A stretch of DNA of 64,000 nt from contig NZ_JBGKAD010000001.1 in assembly GCF_041361345.1 (NCBI RefSeq), positions 62,001 through 126,000 of the forward strand. The letters run 5' to 3'. The translations under genes and the position numbers were made by a program. The notes beneath the pieces are model-generated. The model made no database searches and was not told where the DNA came from. It saw only the letters and a program-made list of their open reading frames with translations. Source of the DNA: Halobaculum sp. MBLA0147 (GTDB lineage Archaea; Halobacteriota; Halobacteria; Halobacteriales; Haloferacaceae). This document shows, piece after piece, positions 17,437 to 26,201 of the stretch. How positions within the stretch are numbered: position 1 is the first letter of the stretch; every line of letters begins with the position of its first letter.

Positions 17437-18353
17437 CAGACACGTCGCGGTCGGCCGACGACCCCACAGAGCCACCACTCGACGACGCCCACGACGACGC
17501 CGACGGGCCAGTGCTCGCCGCCGACGTGCCGCCGGTGCCGGACGCCGCCGTCCGGATCGTGACGTACAACGTCCGGTACGCGCAGTTGGACGAGGGAGCG
17601 GCCGCGTGGGACGACCGCCGCGAACGCGTCGCCGCACAACTGCGGGCGCTCGCCCCCGACGCCGTCGCGCTCCAGGAGTGTTGGTACGGACAACTGGAGG
17701 ACCTACTCGACCGCCTCGACGGCTACGAGGCCGTCGCCTTCCCCGACGAGAACGGCGCACACACGCCGATCCTGGTGCAGGCGGGGCGTCTCGGCGTCGT
17801 GGACGGCGGCGTCTACGGGGTCGCACCGGACGGCGAACTCGGAGTCGTCGCGTGGGACGCCAGCTACCCGCGAGTCGTGACGCGGGCCACCCTCCGAGTC
17901 CGTGAGCCCGCCGCCGAGACGGAGGGGGAGGAGACGACTCCGACACTCGACCTCCACTCGGTCCACTTAGACCACGAGGGTGCCGAGGCGCGCCGCGAGG
18001 GGGCACGGGTGGTCTGCGAGCGACTCGCCGACGGGCCGGCGGTCGTCGCCGGCGACTGCAACTGTCTCCCGGACTCCCCGCCGTACCGCGTGTTCACAGA
18101 GGAGTACGGCCTCGCGGACTCGCGTGCGGTAGCCGCCTCGGTCGCCGGACCGGCGGAGACGTACGTCGGCTTCGGCGGCAGGGCGGTCGACGAGGACGGG
18201 GCGCCACGGGCGAAGCGACTCGACTACGCGTTCTGTCGTGGCGTCTCCGTCCGCGCCCATCGGACCGTCCAGAGCGCCCGCCCGCCGGCCGAGCGCCCCT
18301 CCGACCACCGGCCGGTGGTCGTCGACCTCCGAATCGACGGCGACTCGTCGTAG
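17433..18353 (+). CDS. endonuclease/exonuclease/phosphatase-fold hydrolase
   Basis: The 306-residue protein starts with GTG overlapping the transporter stop (GTGA). After a 35-residue acidic leader the EEP fold begins with RIVTYNVRYAQ. Catalytic landmarks follow in order: VALQECWYGQ (metal-binding Glu), HSVHLDHEG, VVAGDCNCLPDSP (Asp/Asn pair), and SDHRPVVVDL (catalytic His). The family includes phosphodiesterases, sphingomyelinase-like and exonuclease III-like enzymes; substrate cannot be told from sequence. All catalytic motifs are intact. The operon with a UMF1 transporter could mean scavenging of a phosphorylated compound, which is inference. Confidence 0.88.
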   Translation: MTDTSRSADDPTEPPLDDAHDDADGPVLAADVPPVPDAAVRIVTYNVRYAQLDEGAAAWDDRRERVAAQLRALAPDAVALQECWYGQLEDLLDRLDGYEAVAFPDENGAHTPILVQAGRLGVVDGGVYGVAPDGELGVVAWDASYPRVVTRATLRVREPAAETEGEETTPTLDLHSVHLDHEGAEARREGARVVCERLADGPAVVAGDCNCLPDSPPYRVFTEEYGLADSRAVAASVAGPAETYVGFGGRAVDEDGAPRAKRLDYAFCRGVSVRAHRTVQSARPPAERPSDHRPVVVDLRIDGDSS

Positions 18354-18442
18354 CCTCTCTCGCCTGCCGGAGAGGACTCGCGGCGTAGCGGTAGCGTCTC
18401 CGCAACGCAGCGGGGGCGTCACCGCAGTGCCGCGGTGGCGTC

Positions 18443-18667
18443 TCAGGCCAACTCCGCGAGCGCGAGCAGGACGCTCGGGACGACGAGGAGGACCACACCG
18501 ACGAGCATCAGTCCGGCCGGGAGGAAGAGCAACCCGGCGTCGGTCAACAGCCACAGCCCCAGTCCCCCGAGTAGCGCGACGAGTCCCAGCAGCCGGAGGA
18601 CGGTGGTGACGATTCCTTCCAGCCCACTGTCCGCGAGCAGGTCGACCACGTCCAGTATCTCGTCCAT
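18443..18667 (-). CDS. small two-helix membrane protein
   Basis: The 74-residue protein begins MDEILDVVDLLADSGLEG, an amphipathic start, and continues with two hydrophobic segments: TVLRLLGLVALLGGLGLWLL (about 21-40) and LFLPAGLMLVGVVLLVV (about 46-66). No cytoplasmic domain or motif is present. It is convergent with the EEP hydrolase gene. Similar tiny membrane proteins are common in haloarchaea; the function is unknown. Confidence 0.65.
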   Translation of the reverse strand: MDEILDVVDLLADSGLEGIVTTVLRLLGLVALLGGLGLWLLTDAGLLFLPAGLMLVGVVLLVVPSVLLALAELA

Positions 18668-18782
18668 CGGTCGGGTCGTGTGCTCTCGGGTTGACGTATC
18701 TTGTGCCCGCCGCGAGTGTCGTCGGGATCGCGGGCGTCGCCGGGCGCCCGCACGCACGACCCCCGCCGACGGACGAGCGGTC

Positions 18783-19262
18783 TCAGACCGCGAACTCGTA
18801 CAGCTCGTCGCCGACGTGGTGGACGGACTCGACGACCTTCCCTTCGTCGCCGGCCATCTCGTCGCCGTCGACGAGCGCGCGGCCGACGGCGAGCACCTTC
18901 CCGTGGCTCTCCTCGGCGATCACGACCAGATCCCCCTCGGCGATCCCGTCGTCGGCCTCGGTGATCCCCGGGCGCATCACGTCGGCGCCGTCGGAGACGA
19001 ACGACACCGCGCCCGCGTCGACGGTGACGGTCCCCGTCTCCGGGGGGTACTCGTTGGCCCCGCGGACGGTGAGGAACGGGTCCTCGTCGACGTACAACAC
19101 GGCCGGCTCGTCGTCGACGAGCACCAGGTCGAACGGCGAGTCGGTCAACTCCACCAGTTCGAAGCTGTCGGCGTCGAGTGTCACCCCGAGCCGGTCGGCG
19201 AGTCGCTCGCGGATCTCGTCGATCTCGTCCGACCGGAGGTGGTGACGCGACTTCACGTCCAT
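18783..19262 (-). CDS. PUA-domain RNA-binding protein, MCT-1-like
   Basis: The protein is 159 residues with the ATG at 19262 (MDVKSRHHLRSDE). It has an N-terminal pre-PUA part with KSRHHLRSDEIDEIRERL and LVLVDDEPAVLYVD, and a C-terminal PUA domain with VMRPGITEADDGIAEGD and GKVLAVGRALVD. This two-part layout matches the MCT-1/Tma20 family, which binds ribosomes and aids initiation or recycling in eukaryotes. The archaeal proteins are less studied. The start nine codons downstream of an alternative GTG matches the usual family length. Confidence 0.82.
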   Translation of the reverse strand: MDVKSRHHLRSDEIDEIRERLADRLGVTLDADSFELVELTDSPFDLVLVDDEPAVLYVDEDPFLTVRGANEYPPETGTVTVDAGAVSFVSDGADVMRPGITEADDGIAEGDLVVIAEESHGKVLAVGRALVDGDEMAGDEGKVVESVHHVGDELYEFAV

Positions 19263-19434
19263 ACCGATCTGTCGGACCGGTCCGCGCATAAATCGCCCGC
19301 TCTCGCGCTGTGTGTCGCCACCGCGGTGTGCTGTTTTTGTCCTCCTCCCGTCGCGTTCGGTCGTCCACGCCGATCACCGGCGACCTCGGCCGGAGCCGGT
19401 AAGCCATAAGTCGACGGGGAGCGGAGGAGGTCGT

Positions 19435-19782
19435 ATGTTCGGCTCCGGCCGGGACCAGGCGGACGACGACGTGTTCTGTATCGCTTGTGGCGAGCGCGTC
19501 CCCCGGGGCGACGCACGCGAGTACGACAAGGAGGGTGACCGGTGGAACAGACACGGCAAGGAGTTCGAGTTCCTCTGTGTCGACTGTCACGGCGAGTTGT
19601 GTCACCAGCCGCGCGACGAGTTGGAGGCGGTGTTGTGTGACGTAGAGGCGGTGACGCCGGACGCCGCCTCCAGCGAGACGTTCGCCGCCGCCTACCAGCG
19701 CGAGGTGCTCGACCGCTACGGCGACCCCGAGACGGAGCGGCGCGACGCCGACACCGACACCGACCGCGACTCGCGGCGGTGA
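19435..19782 (+). CDS. haloarchaeal zinc-ribbon protein, DUF7562-like
   Basis: The 115-residue protein starts at the ATG at 19435 (MFGSGRDQADDD). A four-cysteine zinc site is clear: CIACGE near residues 16-21 and CVDCHGELC around 48-56, separated by a charged hairpin with the conserved DKEGDRWNRHGKEFEFL. A helical C-terminal half follows (DELEAVLCDVEAV; FAAAYQREVLDRYG), then an acidic tail. It is a member of a haloarchaea-specific zinc-ribbon family without known function. A TATA-like cataag lies at 19404-19409. Confidence 0.7.
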   Translation: MFGSGRDQADDDVFCIACGERVPRGDAREYDKEGDRWNRHGKEFEFLCVDCHGELCHQPRDELEAVLCDVEAVTPDAASSETFAAAYQREVLDRYGDPETERRDADTDTDRDSRR

Positions 19783-19863
19783 CGGACGAGGCGGTACCGG
19801 CCCGTTCTGCAGCGATACCGGCGGCAGACGCCGTTCCACTCTGGTGGCACACGAGCCCCGAAG

Positions 19864-21384
19864 TCACTCGCCGTCCGTCGTGTCCCACGCCTCGGGCCAC
19901 ATTCCGGCGGCGCGCATCCCCGGCTCGTAGTCGTTCTCCACGAACGCCGTCCGGAGCGCCTCGGTCTCCACCCGCGGGAACGACCGCTCACCGGCGGCGA
20001 GTTCGCGGATCGCGACGGCGGTCAACATCCCGTGTTCGCGGACGTTGCGCGTGTCCACCTTGTCCAGGGTGTCCGCCTCCGTGTGGCCCCAGCCGCGACC
20101 GCCGCCGACGCCGCCGTCCGCGCCCTCGCTCGTCGCCGCGGCCGGGTCGTCGGCCCGCGAGTGGAGTTGCAGCGCCGGGACGCCACGCCGGACGAACGGC
20201 CACTGGTCGGAGAACGGGTGCGGCTCCGACACCACGTCGACCGGGTGGCAGGTCGTCGTCGCCACCTCGCGTGCCACGTCTGCCGTCGCCTCGGAGGTGT
20301 GGGTCATCGCGACGAGGTTCCGGAACCGTCCCGCCCCGTCGACGTTACACACCGCCGCGACACCCTCGAGGTCGAGGCGGTCCGCCAGCGCCTCCGCGCC
20401 CAACAGCCCGACCTCCTCGCAGCCGACGGCGGCGAACCGCACTTCGCGGTCCAACTCCGCGTCCGCCGCCGCCAGCACCCGCGCGGCCGTCACTAACGTC
20501 GCGATCCCACAGCCGTTGTCGAGTGCACCCTCCGCCACGTCGTGGGCGTCGTAGTGTGCGACGGCCAGCACCGCGCGGTCGCTCTCCGGGCCGAGCCGTC
20601 CGAGCACGTTCTGGCTCTCTCCCGGCGTCGTCGTCGCGTCCACGTCGAGCGTGACCCGCGTGGGTGCGTCGTCGCCGTCACTCCCGGCTCGTTCGGTTCC
20701 GGTTCCGGCTTCGGTTCCGGTTCCGGCTCCGGTTCCGTCCCCCACCGCCGCTCCGCCCCGGTGGCCGACGTGTGGGCGCTCGTCCCCGCTCGACACGGAT
20801 CGGTCGGAGTCGGCCAGCGCGCGGAGCCGTTCCCCAGTCTCGTAGCTGACGCCCGCGGCGGGAACCGGTGCCTCCTCGCCGAACCGCAGCGACCCGGTCG
20901 GCGGCAGTTGCCCACGGACGTGGTTCGCGAACAGGAACCCGGCCGCGCCGGCCTCGACCGCCGTCCCGTACTTCTCCATCCGGTGGAGGAACCGAGAGCC
21001 GGCGGGGGTCGTCGTGCTCGCGACGACGACCGCACCGTCGACGTCCGCGGCCGCGATCTCGTCGGGCGTCCCGTACCCCACGTCGACCACGGGGCCAGTC
21101 ACGGTCCCTGCCGGGGAGTACGGCAACGCGATCGCGGGCGGCGAGCGACCCGCCTCCTCGATCGCCAGCGTCGTCTCGCCGCGCTTCCACGCGGCGGCGT
21201 CGAACGGCCTCGTCTCCACGTCCGCGAGGCCGGCGTCTCGGAACGCGTCCGCGACGATCCCGGCCGCCTCCCGTTCGCCCGGCGACCCACCCATCCGATC
21301 CGGCAGTCCGGTCAACGCGGTGAGAAACTCCGCCGGCTCGTCGTCCGTCCACGCCCGCCCGAGTGCGGCAGCGAACTCGTCCAT
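19864..21384 (-). CDS. M28-family zinc aminopeptidase with PA domain
   Basis: The protein is 506 residues from the ATG at 21384 (MDEFAAALGRAW). A PA insert (about residues 95-200) contains DGAVVVASTTTPAGSRF. The M28 metal ligands follow the expected order: AHYDAHDVAEGALDNGCG (His and bridging Asp), EEVGLLGAE (catalytic Glu pair), NVDGAG, and a late HTEADT histidine. It should remove N-terminal residues or cleave small peptides, cytoplasmic since no signal peptide is present. A low-complexity insert of alternating Gly/Thr/Glu (GTGAGTGTEAGTGTE) at about 225-240 is coded by a hexanucleotide-like repeat near 20695-20740. Gene sits between the zinc-ribbon gene and gatD on the opposite strand. Confidence 0.88.
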   Translation of the reverse strand: MDEFAAALGRAWTDDEPAEFLTALTGLPDRMGGSPGEREAAGIVADAFRDAGLADVETRPFDAAAWKRGETTLAIEEAGRSPPAIALPYSPAGTVTGPVVDVGYGTPDEIAAADVDGAVVVASTTTPAGSRFLHRMEKYGTAVEAGAAGFLFANHVRGQLPPTGSLRFGEEAPVPAAGVSYETGERLRALADSDRSVSSGDERPHVGHRGGAAVGDGTGAGTGTEAGTGTERAGSDGDDAPTRVTLDVDATTTPGESQNVLGRLGPESDRAVLAVAHYDAHDVAEGALDNGCGIATLVTAARVLAAADAELDREVRFAAVGCEEVGLLGAEALADRLDLEGVAAVCNVDGAGRFRNLVAMTHTSEATADVAREVATTTCHPVDVVSEPHPFSDQWPFVRRGVPALQLHSRADDPAAATSEGADGGVGGGRGWGHTEADTLDKVDTRNVREHGMLTAVAIRELAAGERSFPRVETEALRTAFVENDYEPGMRAAGMWPEAWDTTDGE

Positions 21385-21475
21385 GCACCTCGTGACAGTC
21401 CACGGAGTGATAAACGACGGGCCGGCGGCAGGCTCGCAGTCACAGCGGTGACGGGTCCCCCCTCGGCACTGGAGG

Positions 21476-21531
21476 GTGAGCGGCGGTGTACCGACTCCGG
21501 AAGGTGAGCGGCGGTGTACCGACTCCGGAAG
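21476..21531. repeat. 28-bp tandem repeat, two copies, before gatD
   Basis: The unit gtgagcggcggtgtaccgac plus tccggaag occurs at 21476-21503 and 21504-21531. The second copy ends just before gatD's upstream box region (gtgagtttcaa), 36 bp from its ATG. Confidence 0.9.
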
Positions 21532-21567
21532 GTGAGTTTCAAGTCCGGTGCCGGCGAACCGACACAC

Positions 21568-22851
21568 ATGACTCCCGAAGCCGGCGACCGCGTCCGCGTC
21601 GAGCGGGCGGGCGTGACCGACGAGGGCGTGGTGATGCCCTCCAGCGACGACGAGCGGTTCGTACTCAAACTCGAGGGCGGGTACAACGTCGGCGTGGACC
21701 GTGCCGACGCCGAGGTAGAGGTGCTGGATCGCGGCGTCTACGACGTGGGCGGCGACGACACCGACACCGGTGCCCGCTCGGAGATCGACTTCGACGAGGA
21801 CCTCCCGGAGATCGCGCTGATCTCCACGGGTGGAACCATCGCCTCCACCGTCGACTACCGCACCGGCGCGGTGACGGCCCAGTTCGACGCCGAGGACGTA
21901 CTCCGAGCGGTGCCGGACCTGGCCGGGCGGGCGAACTACACCGGTCGCGTCGTCGCCAACATCCTCTCGGAGAACATGGAGCCGCCGATCTGGCAGGACC
22001 TGGCGGCGGCGGTCCGCGAGGAGATCGAGGCCGGCGCGGACGGCGTCGTCGTCATGCACGGCACCGACACGATGCAGTACTCCGCGGCGGCGCTGTCGTT
22101 CGTCCTCGACACGCCCGTCCCGGTGGTGTTCACCGGGAGCCAGCGCTCGGCGGACCGCCCCTCCTCGGACAACGTCGTCAACGCCGTCTGTGCCGTCGAG
22201 GCGGCCAAGAGCGACTGTGCGGAGGTGCTCGTCTGTATGCACGCCGACGAGACGGACGACGGCTGTGCGCTCCACCGCGGCACGCGCGTCCGGAAGAACC
22301 ACACCTCGCGGCGCGACGCCTTCGAGACGGTCGGCGGCGAGCCGCTCGGGCACGTCGCCTACGACCCCGACGGCGTGAGCGTCGACCTCCGAGACGACGC
22401 CGACTACGAGACCCGACCCGAGGAACGGCCGGAGACGGTCCCCGCCGCACCCGACCTGGAGTCCGAGGTGGAACTGCTGAAGTTCACGCCGGGGATGGAC
22501 CCCGCCGCGTTGGACTACCTCGAGGAGAAGGCGGGCGTCGTGATCGAGGGGACGGGGCTCGGCCACGTCCACACGGACCTGATCCCGCGGGTCGCCGAGT
22601 TGGTCGACGACGGGACGACGGTCGTGATGACGAGTCAGTGTCTGGCGGGCCGCGTCTGTGACCGCGTGTACGACACGGGTCGCGACCTGCTGTCGGCCGG
22701 GGTCGTCGAGGCCGGGGACACGCTGCCGGGCACCACCCTGGTGAAACTGATGTGGGCGCTCGCGAACCGCGACGACGCGGCCGCCGTAGAAGAGACGATG
22801 CAGACCGATCTCGAGGGCGAGTTGACGGAGGAGAGTCAGCCGTGGCGGTGA
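21568..22851 (+). CDS. gatD: glutamyl-tRNA(Gln) amidotransferase subunit D
   Basis: GatD is the asparaginase-like subunit of the archaeal GatDE complex; it releases ammonia from glutamine for conversion of Glu-tRNA(Gln) to Gln-tRNA(Gln). The 427-residue protein begins at the ATG at 21568. An N-terminal small beta domain (about 1-80) precedes the amidohydrolase core with ALISTGGTIAST (catalytic Thr), VVVMHGTDTMQYSA (second Thr-Asp pair) and a downstream lysine in EAAKSDC. The C-terminal half has the asparaginase domain with GTGLGHVHTDLI. gatE is not in the window. The stop overlaps the start of the acetyltransferase (GTGA), indicating co-transcription. Confidence 0.95.
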   Translation: MTPEAGDRVRVERAGVTDEGVVMPSSDDERFVLKLEGGYNVGVDRADAEVEVLDRGVYDVGGDDTDTGARSEIDFDEDLPEIALISTGGTIASTVDYRTGAVTAQFDAEDVLRAVPDLAGRANYTGRVVANILSENMEPPIWQDLAAAVREEIEAGADGVVVMHGTDTMQYSAAALSFVLDTPVPVVFTGSQRSADRPSSDNVVNAVCAVEAAKSDCAEVLVCMHADETDDGCALHRGTRVRKNHTSRRDAFETVGGEPLGHVAYDPDGVSVDLRDDADYETRPEERPETVPAAPDLESEVELLKFTPGMDPAALDYLEEKAGVVIEGTGLGHVHTDLIPRVAELVDDGTTVVMTSQCLAGRVCDRVYDTGRDLLSAGVVEAGDTLPGTTLVKLMWALANRDDAAAVEETMQTDLEGELTEESQPWR

Positions 22852-23807
22852 GTGACCACGAGGACGCCTCGGGCCCGGAGATCGAGATCCGACAGGCCCG
22901 CCCCGAGGACACGGAGGCGGTCGTCGCGTTCACCCGCGAGACGTGGAGCGACCGCGAGGGAGCCAGCGACTACATGCCGGAGACGTTCCCGCGGTGGGTC
23001 GAGACGGACGGCCCCACGCAGCGGACGTTCGTCGCCGACGTGGACGACGGCGCGGACGTGGCCGGGGTGTTGCAGGGCGTGCTGCTCTCGGAGACGGAGG
23101 CGTGGGCACAGGGGATGCGTGTCAATCCGGACTACCGCGGCGAGGGACTCTCGCCGCGACTCTCGCGGGCGGTGTTCCGGTGGGCCCGCGAGCAGGGAGC
23201 GACGGTGGTCCGGAACATGGTGTTCTCGTGGAACGTCGCCGGCCTCGGACAGTCGCGCTCGGTCGGCTTCGAGCCGGCGACGGAGTTCCGGTGGGCGATG
23301 CCGGAGCCGGACGCCGACGCCGAGCCCGCACTCCAGGTGACGGCGGACCCGGCCGCGGCGTGGTCGTTCTGGTCGGACGGGGCCGCTCGCGACCACCTCG
23401 GCGGGCTCGCGCTGGACTTCGAGGAGTCGTGGTCGATGTCGGAACTCCGCCGCGAGGACCTGCGGCGGGCAGCCGACGACGACCGGCTGCTGGTGGTCCA
23501 GTCCGAGGGGACGCGGGCGTTCACGGTCCGCTCGGAGGTGAGCGACCGCGACGACGAGGACGGCGAGACGACGACGCAGGCGGTGTACGCGGTCGGCGCC
23601 TGGGACTCGACGGCGGCCGCGGACGCGCTGTTCGACGCCGTCGCACGCGACGCGGCCGGTGAGGGTGCAGACGTGGTGCGCGTCCTGATCCCCGAGGGTG
23701 TGCGGTGGGTCAGCGACGCCGCCGCGGTGCGGTGTGGCGTCTCCGACGAGCCCGACTTCGCGATGCGGGCCGACCTGACCGATCCAGCCGTCCTCGGTGA
23801 GGACTGA
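22848..23807 (+). CDS. GNAT-family N-acetyltransferase
   Basis: The protein is 319 residues from the GTG at 22848, which overlaps the gatD stop; a GTG two codons upstream is also possible. The N-terminal half is a typical GNAT fold: EIEIRQARPEDTEAVVAFTR, then AWAQGMRVNPDYRGEGLSPR, where RGEGLS is the acetyl-CoA pyrophosphate-binding loop. The C-terminal half lacks a second clear acetyl-CoA loop and may be a degenerate GNAT domain. The substrate is unknown. Overlap with gatD suggests shared regulation, but a link to tRNA amidation is not implied by the motifs. Confidence 0.82.
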   Translation: MSDHEDASGPEIEIRQARPEDTEAVVAFTRETWSDREGASDYMPETFPRWVETDGPTQRTFVADVDDGADVAGVLQGVLLSETEAWAQGMRVNPDYRGEGLSPRLSRAVFRWAREQGATVVRNMVFSWNVAGLGQSRSVGFEPATEFRWAMPEPDADAEPALQVTADPAAAWSFWSDGAARDHLGGLALDFEESWSMSELRREDLRRAADDDRLLVVQSEGTRAFTVRSEVSDRDDEDGETTTQAVYAVGAWDSTAAADALFDAVARDAAGEGADVVRVLIPEGVRWVSDAAAVRCGVSDEPDFAMRADLTDPAVLGED

Positions 23808-23838
23808 TTGACACCCGGGTGACCCCTCGCCCCGGTCC

Positions 23839-24324
23839 TCACACCGCCGCGATCCAGAGCCGGTAGTCGTCGGGCTGGTCGTACACCTCGGTGAACGCGC
23901 GGTCCGCGAAGGCGGCGAGTCGGTTCGCGTCCGACCGCGCCGTGATCCGGACGTTGGTCGCCTCTGCCTCGTCGGGCGTCTCCAGTTGGTCGATACGGAA
24001 CTCCGGGAACTCGTCCAACAACGACTCCAACCGCTCCAGTTCCGCGTCGGTACAGTCGAGGTTGAACTCCGTGTCGCCGAACTGGATCCACGGTGGCGCG
24101 CGGTCCGGCTCGTCCGCCTCGTCGCCTCCCTCGCCGTCGTCACTCTCGCTGTCGTCCGTGCCAGTTGCCGCCTCGGTTCCGCCGGCACCGAACTCGGCAC
24201 CGTCGTCGTCGTCGGCGGTGACCTCGGCGGTGAGGAACGGACTCGCCCGCTCGCGGTGGGCGGTGACGGCGTCGGCGAACAGCGTCCGTCGCTCCGTCGG
24301 CTCGCTCGCGTCGAATCTCGTCAT
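23839..24324 (-). CDS. conserved haloarchaeal protein, unknown function
   Basis: The 161-residue protein starts MTRFDASEPTERRTLFADAV at the ATG at 24324. An acidic low-complexity segment (about 55-85, rich in Asp, Glu, Gly) splits an N-terminal helical part from a C-terminal domain with PPWIQFGDTEFNLDCTD, LESLLDEFPEFRIDQ and ATNVRITARSDANRLAAF. The pattern of strands and helices recalls a small alpha/beta fold conserved in haloarchaea. It converges on the acetyltransferase gene. No function is assigned. Confidence 0.68.
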   Translation of the reverse strand: MTRFDASEPTERRTLFADAVTAHRERASPFLTAEVTADDDDGAEFGAGGTEAATGTDDSESDDGEGGDEADEPDRAPPWIQFGDTEFNLDCTDAELERLESLLDEFPEFRIDQLETPDEAEATNVRITARSDANRLAAFADRAFTEVYDQPDDYRLWIAAV

Positions 24325-24442
24325 ACGACCCGGTACGACCGTCCAGTGTAAAAGCCCGGTCGGTTCGGCGACCGAGCCGTCGTCTCCTCGACGCCTTGCA
24401 GACGGCGACAAGTGGTTTGTCGTTCGACGCGAACGGTCTCGT

Positions 24443-25114
24443 ATGGACGACGGAGCGACCGGCGAGAACGGGCGAGACCACCACAGCGAGTTGCACGACG
24501 GCGACCACGCCACCTCGTCGACCACCGGCGACCCCACCGCGGCGACCACCGGCGACCCCACCGCGGCGACGGCCGACGACCCACCGACCGGGACCGTCGA
24601 GCAGTTGTTCACCGCGCCCGAGGGGGGCGAGCCGACGGTCGCCCACGAGCAGATCACGTGTGAACCTGGCGGCATCGTCGGTGACCGCTACTACGACGGC
24701 AGCGGTCACTACGCGCCGTACGACACCTGCCAGGTGACACTCGTCGCCTGGGAAGATCTCGTCGAGATCCAGGAGACGACCGGGATCGACCTCACCGACG
24801 GCCGCCACCGCCGGAACGTCGTCGTCCGAGACGTTGCCCCGACGGACCTGCTGGAGACGACGTTCCGACTCGGGGAGGCGACGCTCCGCGGGACGCGACG
24901 ACGCCCGCCGTGTGCGTACGTCGAGGAGTTGGCCGACGAGGCTGGCGTCGCACGGGCACTCGGCGACGGCCGCGGCGGGATCTGTGCCGACGTGGTGGCG
25001 GCCGGGAGCGTCGCAGTCGGCGACGAACTCCGCGTCGTCGAGGCGGACCCGCGGACAGTCGGCGAGGGGATCGCCGCTCGACTCCGACAGGAGGCGGACG
25101 AGGACGGCGACTGA
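24443..25114 (+). CDS. MOSC domain protein
   Basis: The 223-residue protein starts at the ATG at 24443. Residues 1-50 are disordered and include an internal duplication of TTGDPTAA. The MOSC domain follows: FTAPEGGEPTVAHEQITCEP, GGIVGDRYYDGSGHY, then RRNVVVRDVAPTDLLE, and a conserved cysteine in RRRPPCAYVEEL, the residue that in MOSC proteins carries sulfur or contacts the molybdenum cofactor. It ends with the usual strand DVVAAGSVAVGDELRVVE. MOSC proteins deliver sulfur to the molybdenum cofactor or act as reductase components. No Mo-cofactor genes adjoin it. Confidence 0.87.
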   Translation: MDDGATGENGRDHHSELHDGDHATSSTTGDPTAATTGDPTAATADDPPTGTVEQLFTAPEGGEPTVAHEQITCEPGGIVGDRYYDGSGHYAPYDTCQVTLVAWEDLVEIQETTGIDLTDGRHRRNVVVRDVAPTDLLETTFRLGEATLRGTRRRPPCAYVEELADEAGVARALGDGRGGICADVVAAGSVAVGDELRVVEADPRTVGEGIAARLRQEADEDGD

Positions 25115-25140
25115 TCGGGCACCGAAGCCGTCCTCGTCTC

Positions 25141-26157
25141 TCAGTTCTCCCCAGTCGCTGCCTCGCCGTCGGGGAAGATACTCTCCGGGAGGTAGGCGGT
25201 GACCGTCCAGTTCGGGGCGTCGACGACCTGACTGATCTTGAGGTCGACGGCGGCCGAACAGAGCACGTACGCCTCGCCGCGCGAGAGGCCGCGGTGTTCG
25301 TGGAGGTGGTCGATCATGTGCCGTGTCGCGGTCCGCGTCGCCTCCATCAGGTCGTCCACGACGCCGGTGGTCGCGTACGCCGGCTCGTCGTGGCCCGTCA
25401 CGGTGAACGGCCCCGTCGTCGCCAGTTCGGGCTGTTCGATCTCCAGGTCCGACCGCACGTCGAAGCGTGCGGTGACGAACATCGGTGCCTCGACGCCCGT
25501 GACACACACTTCGCCGTCACCCTGCGCAGCGTGACAGTCGCCCGTCGAGAACAGCCCGCCGGCCACCTCGACCGGGAGGTAGACCGTCGAGCCGGCGGTC
25601 GCGTGTTTCACGTCGAGGTTGCCGCCGACGGACCGCGGTGGGAGCGTGTCGTGTTCCCCGTCTGCGGCGGGTGCGACGCCGATCACCCCCGGGAACGGGT
25701 CCAGCGGCACCTCGATGCCCTCGACGAACCGGCCAACGTCACCCTGGAGATCCCAGACGTGGATGCCCGGCTCGTCGAACTCCTCCGGGAGCAGTCCCAA
25801 CTCCATCTCGCCCGGGAAGAAGTTCGTGAACCCCCAGCCTTTGTGTTGGAGGTCGAGCAGTTGCACTTCGAGCACGTCACCCGGCTGTGCACCCTCCACG
25901 GCGACCGGCCCGGTGAGTGGGTGGACCGGGTCGAAACTCACGTCCAGTACGTCGTCGGCGGTCGTCTCCACGTCGATCTGTCCGTCGACGGCGTCGCGAC
26001 ACTCGAACCGGACCACCTCGCCCGGTTCGACGGTCAACACCGGGTCCAGCGAGTTGTCCCACGCGCTGTGGACGTTCTGGTCCGCGTCCGAGAGGTGGTG
26101 ATCGACCGTGTAGTCGCCGTGCTCGACCGCGCTCGTCCCGTAGTGTGGCTCTGTCAC
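25141..26157 (-). CDS. acetamidase/formamidase family protein
   Basis: The protein is 338 residues from the GTG at 26157; upstream in-frame codons include no plausible start before the preceding gene. The family layout is intact: NVHSAWDNSLDPVLTVEPGE at the start, then GPVAVEGAQPGDVLEVQLLD, a glycine-rich middle ending in PPRSVGGNLDVKH, and the metal-site-like GLFSTGDCHAAQGDGEVC. The C-terminal helix region ends in a strand with YLPESIF. These enzymes hydrolyse short amides to ammonia and carboxylate; substrate preference cannot be read here. It lies 44 bp downstream of the secreted protein gene on the same strand, so both may share a transcript. Confidence 0.86.
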   Translation of the reverse strand: MTEPHYGTSAVEHGDYTVDHHLSDADQNVHSAWDNSLDPVLTVEPGEVVRFECRDAVDGQIDVETTADDVLDVSFDPVHPLTGPVAVEGAQPGDVLEVQLLDLQHKGWGFTNFFPGEMELGLLPEEFDEPGIHVWDLQGDVGRFVEGIEVPLDPFPGVIGVAPAADGEHDTLPPRSVGGNLDVKHATAGSTVYLPVEVAGGLFSTGDCHAAQGDGEVCVTGVEAPMFVTARFDVRSDLEIEQPELATTGPFTVTGHDEPAYATTGVVDDLMEATRTATRHMIDHLHEHRGLSRGEAYVLCSAAVDLKISQVVDAPNWTVTAYLPESIFPDGEAATGEN

Positions 26158-26201
26158 GTGGTACCACTCGCTCGGCTCCGTGGTAACTCTGCGGGCCGTG
26201 C

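Noticed and set aside
20690-20745. Gly/Thr/Glu repeat in the M28 peptidase as a separate domain
   Set aside because: It is a short hexanucleotide-type expansion between strands, not a folded unit.
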